A stretch of 64,000 bases of DNA, taken from contig NZ_JBHTDD010000012.1 of the NCBI RefSeq assembly GCF_042666615.1, positions 1 to 64,000 of the forward strand. Reading direction: 5' to 3'. The notes under the pieces are model-generated. The model did no database searches, was not told the origin of the DNA, and worked only from the letters and a program-made list of their open reading frames with translations. Of the stretch, positions 62,550 through 64,000 are shown one piece after another. The position numbers and the translations under genes are program-made. Origin of the DNA: KBS50 sp042666615. Lineage in GTDB: Bacteria; Actinomycetota; Actinomycetes; Mycobacteriales; Micromonosporaceae. Positions within the stretch are counted from its first letter, which is position 1, and each line of letters begins with the position of its first letter.

Positions 62550-63403
62550 CCCTTGACCCCTCCCTCTCCGACCCCGCGGAAGAACATCCGCTGCAGCCCG
62601 AAGAACACGGCAAGCAGCGGCAGCACCGCGATCATCGTGCCGGCCGCCACCACCCGCTGGTCGTTGGTGAAGGTGCCGGACAGGTACTGCAGTCCGACGG
62701 TGAGGGTGAAGTTGTCCGGGTCCTTGAGCACGATGAGCGGCCAGAGGAAATCGTCCCAGGCGAACAGGAAACTGAACACGCCCACCACCGCCAGGGAGCC
62801 GCGCACGCTGGGCAGTGCCACCCGCCAGAACCGGGTCCACTCCCCCGCGCCGTCCATCGCCGCGGCCTCCTCGACCTCCCGGGGCAGGGCGAGAAACGCG
62901 GTCCGCATGACCAGGATGGACAGCCCGGAGACCGCTCCCGGCAGCAGCACCCCGAGCAGGGTGTCGACCAGGCCGAGGCTGCGTACGGTGAGGAAGACGT
63001 TCACCATGATCACCTCGAACGGCACGATCAACGAGGCGAGTACCGCCGCGAACACCGCGCCCCGGCCGCGGAACCGCATCCGGGCCAGCGCGTAGCCGGC
63101 CATCGCGCCGAGCAGGCAGTTGGTCAGCACGCTGGCCGTGGCGACGATCAGTGAGTTGCCGGCGTACCGCCAGACCGGGATGACCTCGGTGACCCTGCCG
63201 AAGTTGGCGAGCGTCGGCTCGGCGGGCAGCAGCGTGGTGTCCGGACCGTAGATCGGCTCACCGGTGCCCTTGAGCGCGGTGAACAGCTGCCACAGGAAGG
63301 GTCCGATGGTGATCACGGCCATGGCGACCAGCAGCACGTAGCGCAGCGCGATGCCGCCGTACCAGCCGGAACCGTGTCGCCTGCGGTTGGTGGTCCGGTT
63401 CAT
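62546..63403 (-). CDS. Sugar ABC transporter permease (CUT1, MalG type)
   Basis: The 285-residue permease has six helices starting ALRYVLLVAMAVITIGPFLWQLFTAL. The coupling loop VEEAAAMDGAGEWTRFWRVALPSVRGS has a full EAA motif. The ATG overlaps the upstream permease stop, and its own stop overlaps the GntR start, each by four bases. Confidence 0.94.
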   Translation of the reverse strand: MNRTTNRRRHGSGWYGGIALRYVLLVAMAVITIGPFLWQLFTALKGTGEPIYGPDTTLLPAEPTLANFGRVTEVIPVWRYAGNSLIVATASVLTNCLLGAMAGYALARMRFRGRGAVFAAVLASLIVPFEVIMVNVFLTVRSLGLVDTLLGVLLPGAVSGLSILVMRTAFLALPREVEEAAAMDGAGEWTRFWRVALPSVRGSLAVVGVFSFLFAWDDFLWPLIVLKDPDNFTLTVGLQYLSGTFTNDQRVVAAGTMIAVLPLLAVFFGLQRMFFRGVGEGGVKG

Positions 63404-64000
63404 GCTCCGCTCCCCTCGGTGCGCCGGCGGGCCACCAGCGCCAGCACGGACAGCCCGAGGGTGCCGACGAACAGCACCAGGCTCATCGCCGACGCGTACC
63501 CGATCTCGCCACCGACGCCGAGACCGACCTCCCGGATGTAGTACACGATGGACTTGGCCTGCCCGCCCGGTCCGGCGGTGCCGGAGGACAACACGTAGAC
63601 CTCCGCGAAGACCTTCGCGGCGGCGATCGCGGAGAGCGTGCCGACCAGCAGCATGGTGGGCCGGACGGTCGGCACGGTGACCGACAGGAACCGCCGCACC
63701 GGCCCGGCCCCGTCAACCTTCGCCGCCTCGTGCAGATCGTTCGGCACGTTTGACAACGCCGCCAGGTAGATGACCATGTAGTAGCCGAGGCCCTTCCAGA
63801 TCGTCACCAGCATGGCGGAGAGCAGCAGCAGGGTGGAGTCGGTGAGGAACGGCAGCGGCTCGGCGACCAGCCGCAGCTTGACCAGTACCGCGTTGACCAG
63901 CCCTTCCGAGGAGAGCAGCCAGCTCCAGATCAGTCCGACGACGACCATCGAGGCGATCACCGGCGAGTAGAACACCGCCCGGAACGCGCCGATACCGGGC
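63400..64000 (-). CDS. Sugar ABC transporter permease (CUT1, MalF type), 5' end beyond the window
   Basis: The open frame runs from its stop at 63400 to the window edge, with the start missing. The visible 200 residues show FRAVFYSPVIASMVVVGLIWSWLLSSEGLVNAV, the coupling loop LHEAAKVDGAGPVRRFLSVTVPTVRPT and the last helices. The gene order implies a sugar-binding protein gene further right. Confidence 0.9.
   Translation of the reverse strand, partial: PGIGAFRAVFYSPVIASMVVVGLIWSWLLSSEGLVNAVLVKLRLVAEPLPFLTDSTLLLLSAMLVTIWKGLGYYMVIYLAALSNVPNDLHEAAKVDGAGPVRRFLSVTVPTVRPTMLLVGTLSAIAAAKVFAEVYVLSSGTAGPGGQAKSIVYYIREVGLGVGGEIGYASAMSLVLFVGTLGLSVLALVARRRTEGSGA

Overview
The window is very high-GC DNA with frequent GTG starts, many 1-4 base gene overlaps and a DmdR/IdeR-type iron box. 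That fits a filamentous actinobacterium, and gene content (DUF574 methyltransferase, MocR regulator, several sugar ABC cassettes, AldO-type oxidase) suggests Micromonosporaceae, probably Micromonospora-like; the taxon is inference. It reads as a metabolic and transport region. I see no rRNA, tRNA, CRISPR array, transposase or biosynthetic megasynthase.

Layout. 31-2562: zinc alcohol dehydrogenase coupled to a membrane-anchored SRPBCC protein, with a divergent second SRPBCC protein and a perfect terminator. 2749-4070: a secreted protein broken by one frameshift. 4076-5353: AldO-like alditol oxidase. 5475-5876: small protein with acidic DxDxDG repeats. 5968-12123: a four-gene overlapping operon that looks like a sugar ABC importer, but whose ATPase has lost every catalytic motif. 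It comprises this pseudo-ATPase, a Tat-type lipoprotein, a fused double permease and a membrane NB-ARC/TPR protein whose P-loop also lacks its lysine. 12205-13032: DUF574 methyltransferase. 13107-19285: oligopeptide importer (C-A-B-[28-aa ORF]-D-F order). 19857-26829: Ser/Thr kinase, methyltransferase, TetR, alpha/beta hydrolase, DUF3500 protein, VOC protein and D,D-carboxypeptidase.

26920-38461: carbohydrate locus 1, with two glycosidases and a CUT1 importer facing a LacI regulator and a GH127 beta-L-arabinofuranosidase; two LacI-type operators lie between them. 38484-40724: divergent MocR regulator and LysE exporter. 40750-49161: carbohydrate locus 2, with a GH63-like glycosidase, a TIM-barrel isomerase and a dehydrogenase divergent from a CUT1 importer that is translationally coupled to a GT87 mannosyltransferase-like protein. 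49352-54350: iron-siderophore uptake operon (ATPase, binding protein, fused permease, siderophore-interacting reductase) behind an iron box. 54387-64000: carbohydrate locus 3, an eight-gene fully overlapping operon: two CUT1 permeases, GntR regulator, ROK kinase, DUF4127 protein, FAD oxidoreductase, NanE epimerase and GH38 alpha-mannosidase. It enters from beyond the right edge.

None of the three functional-looking CUT1 sugar importers has its own ATPase, so they probably share an unlinked MsiK-type ATPase. The two most unusual systems are the degenerate ABC/NB-ARC operon and the GH38-NanE-FAD-DUF4127-ROK operon.
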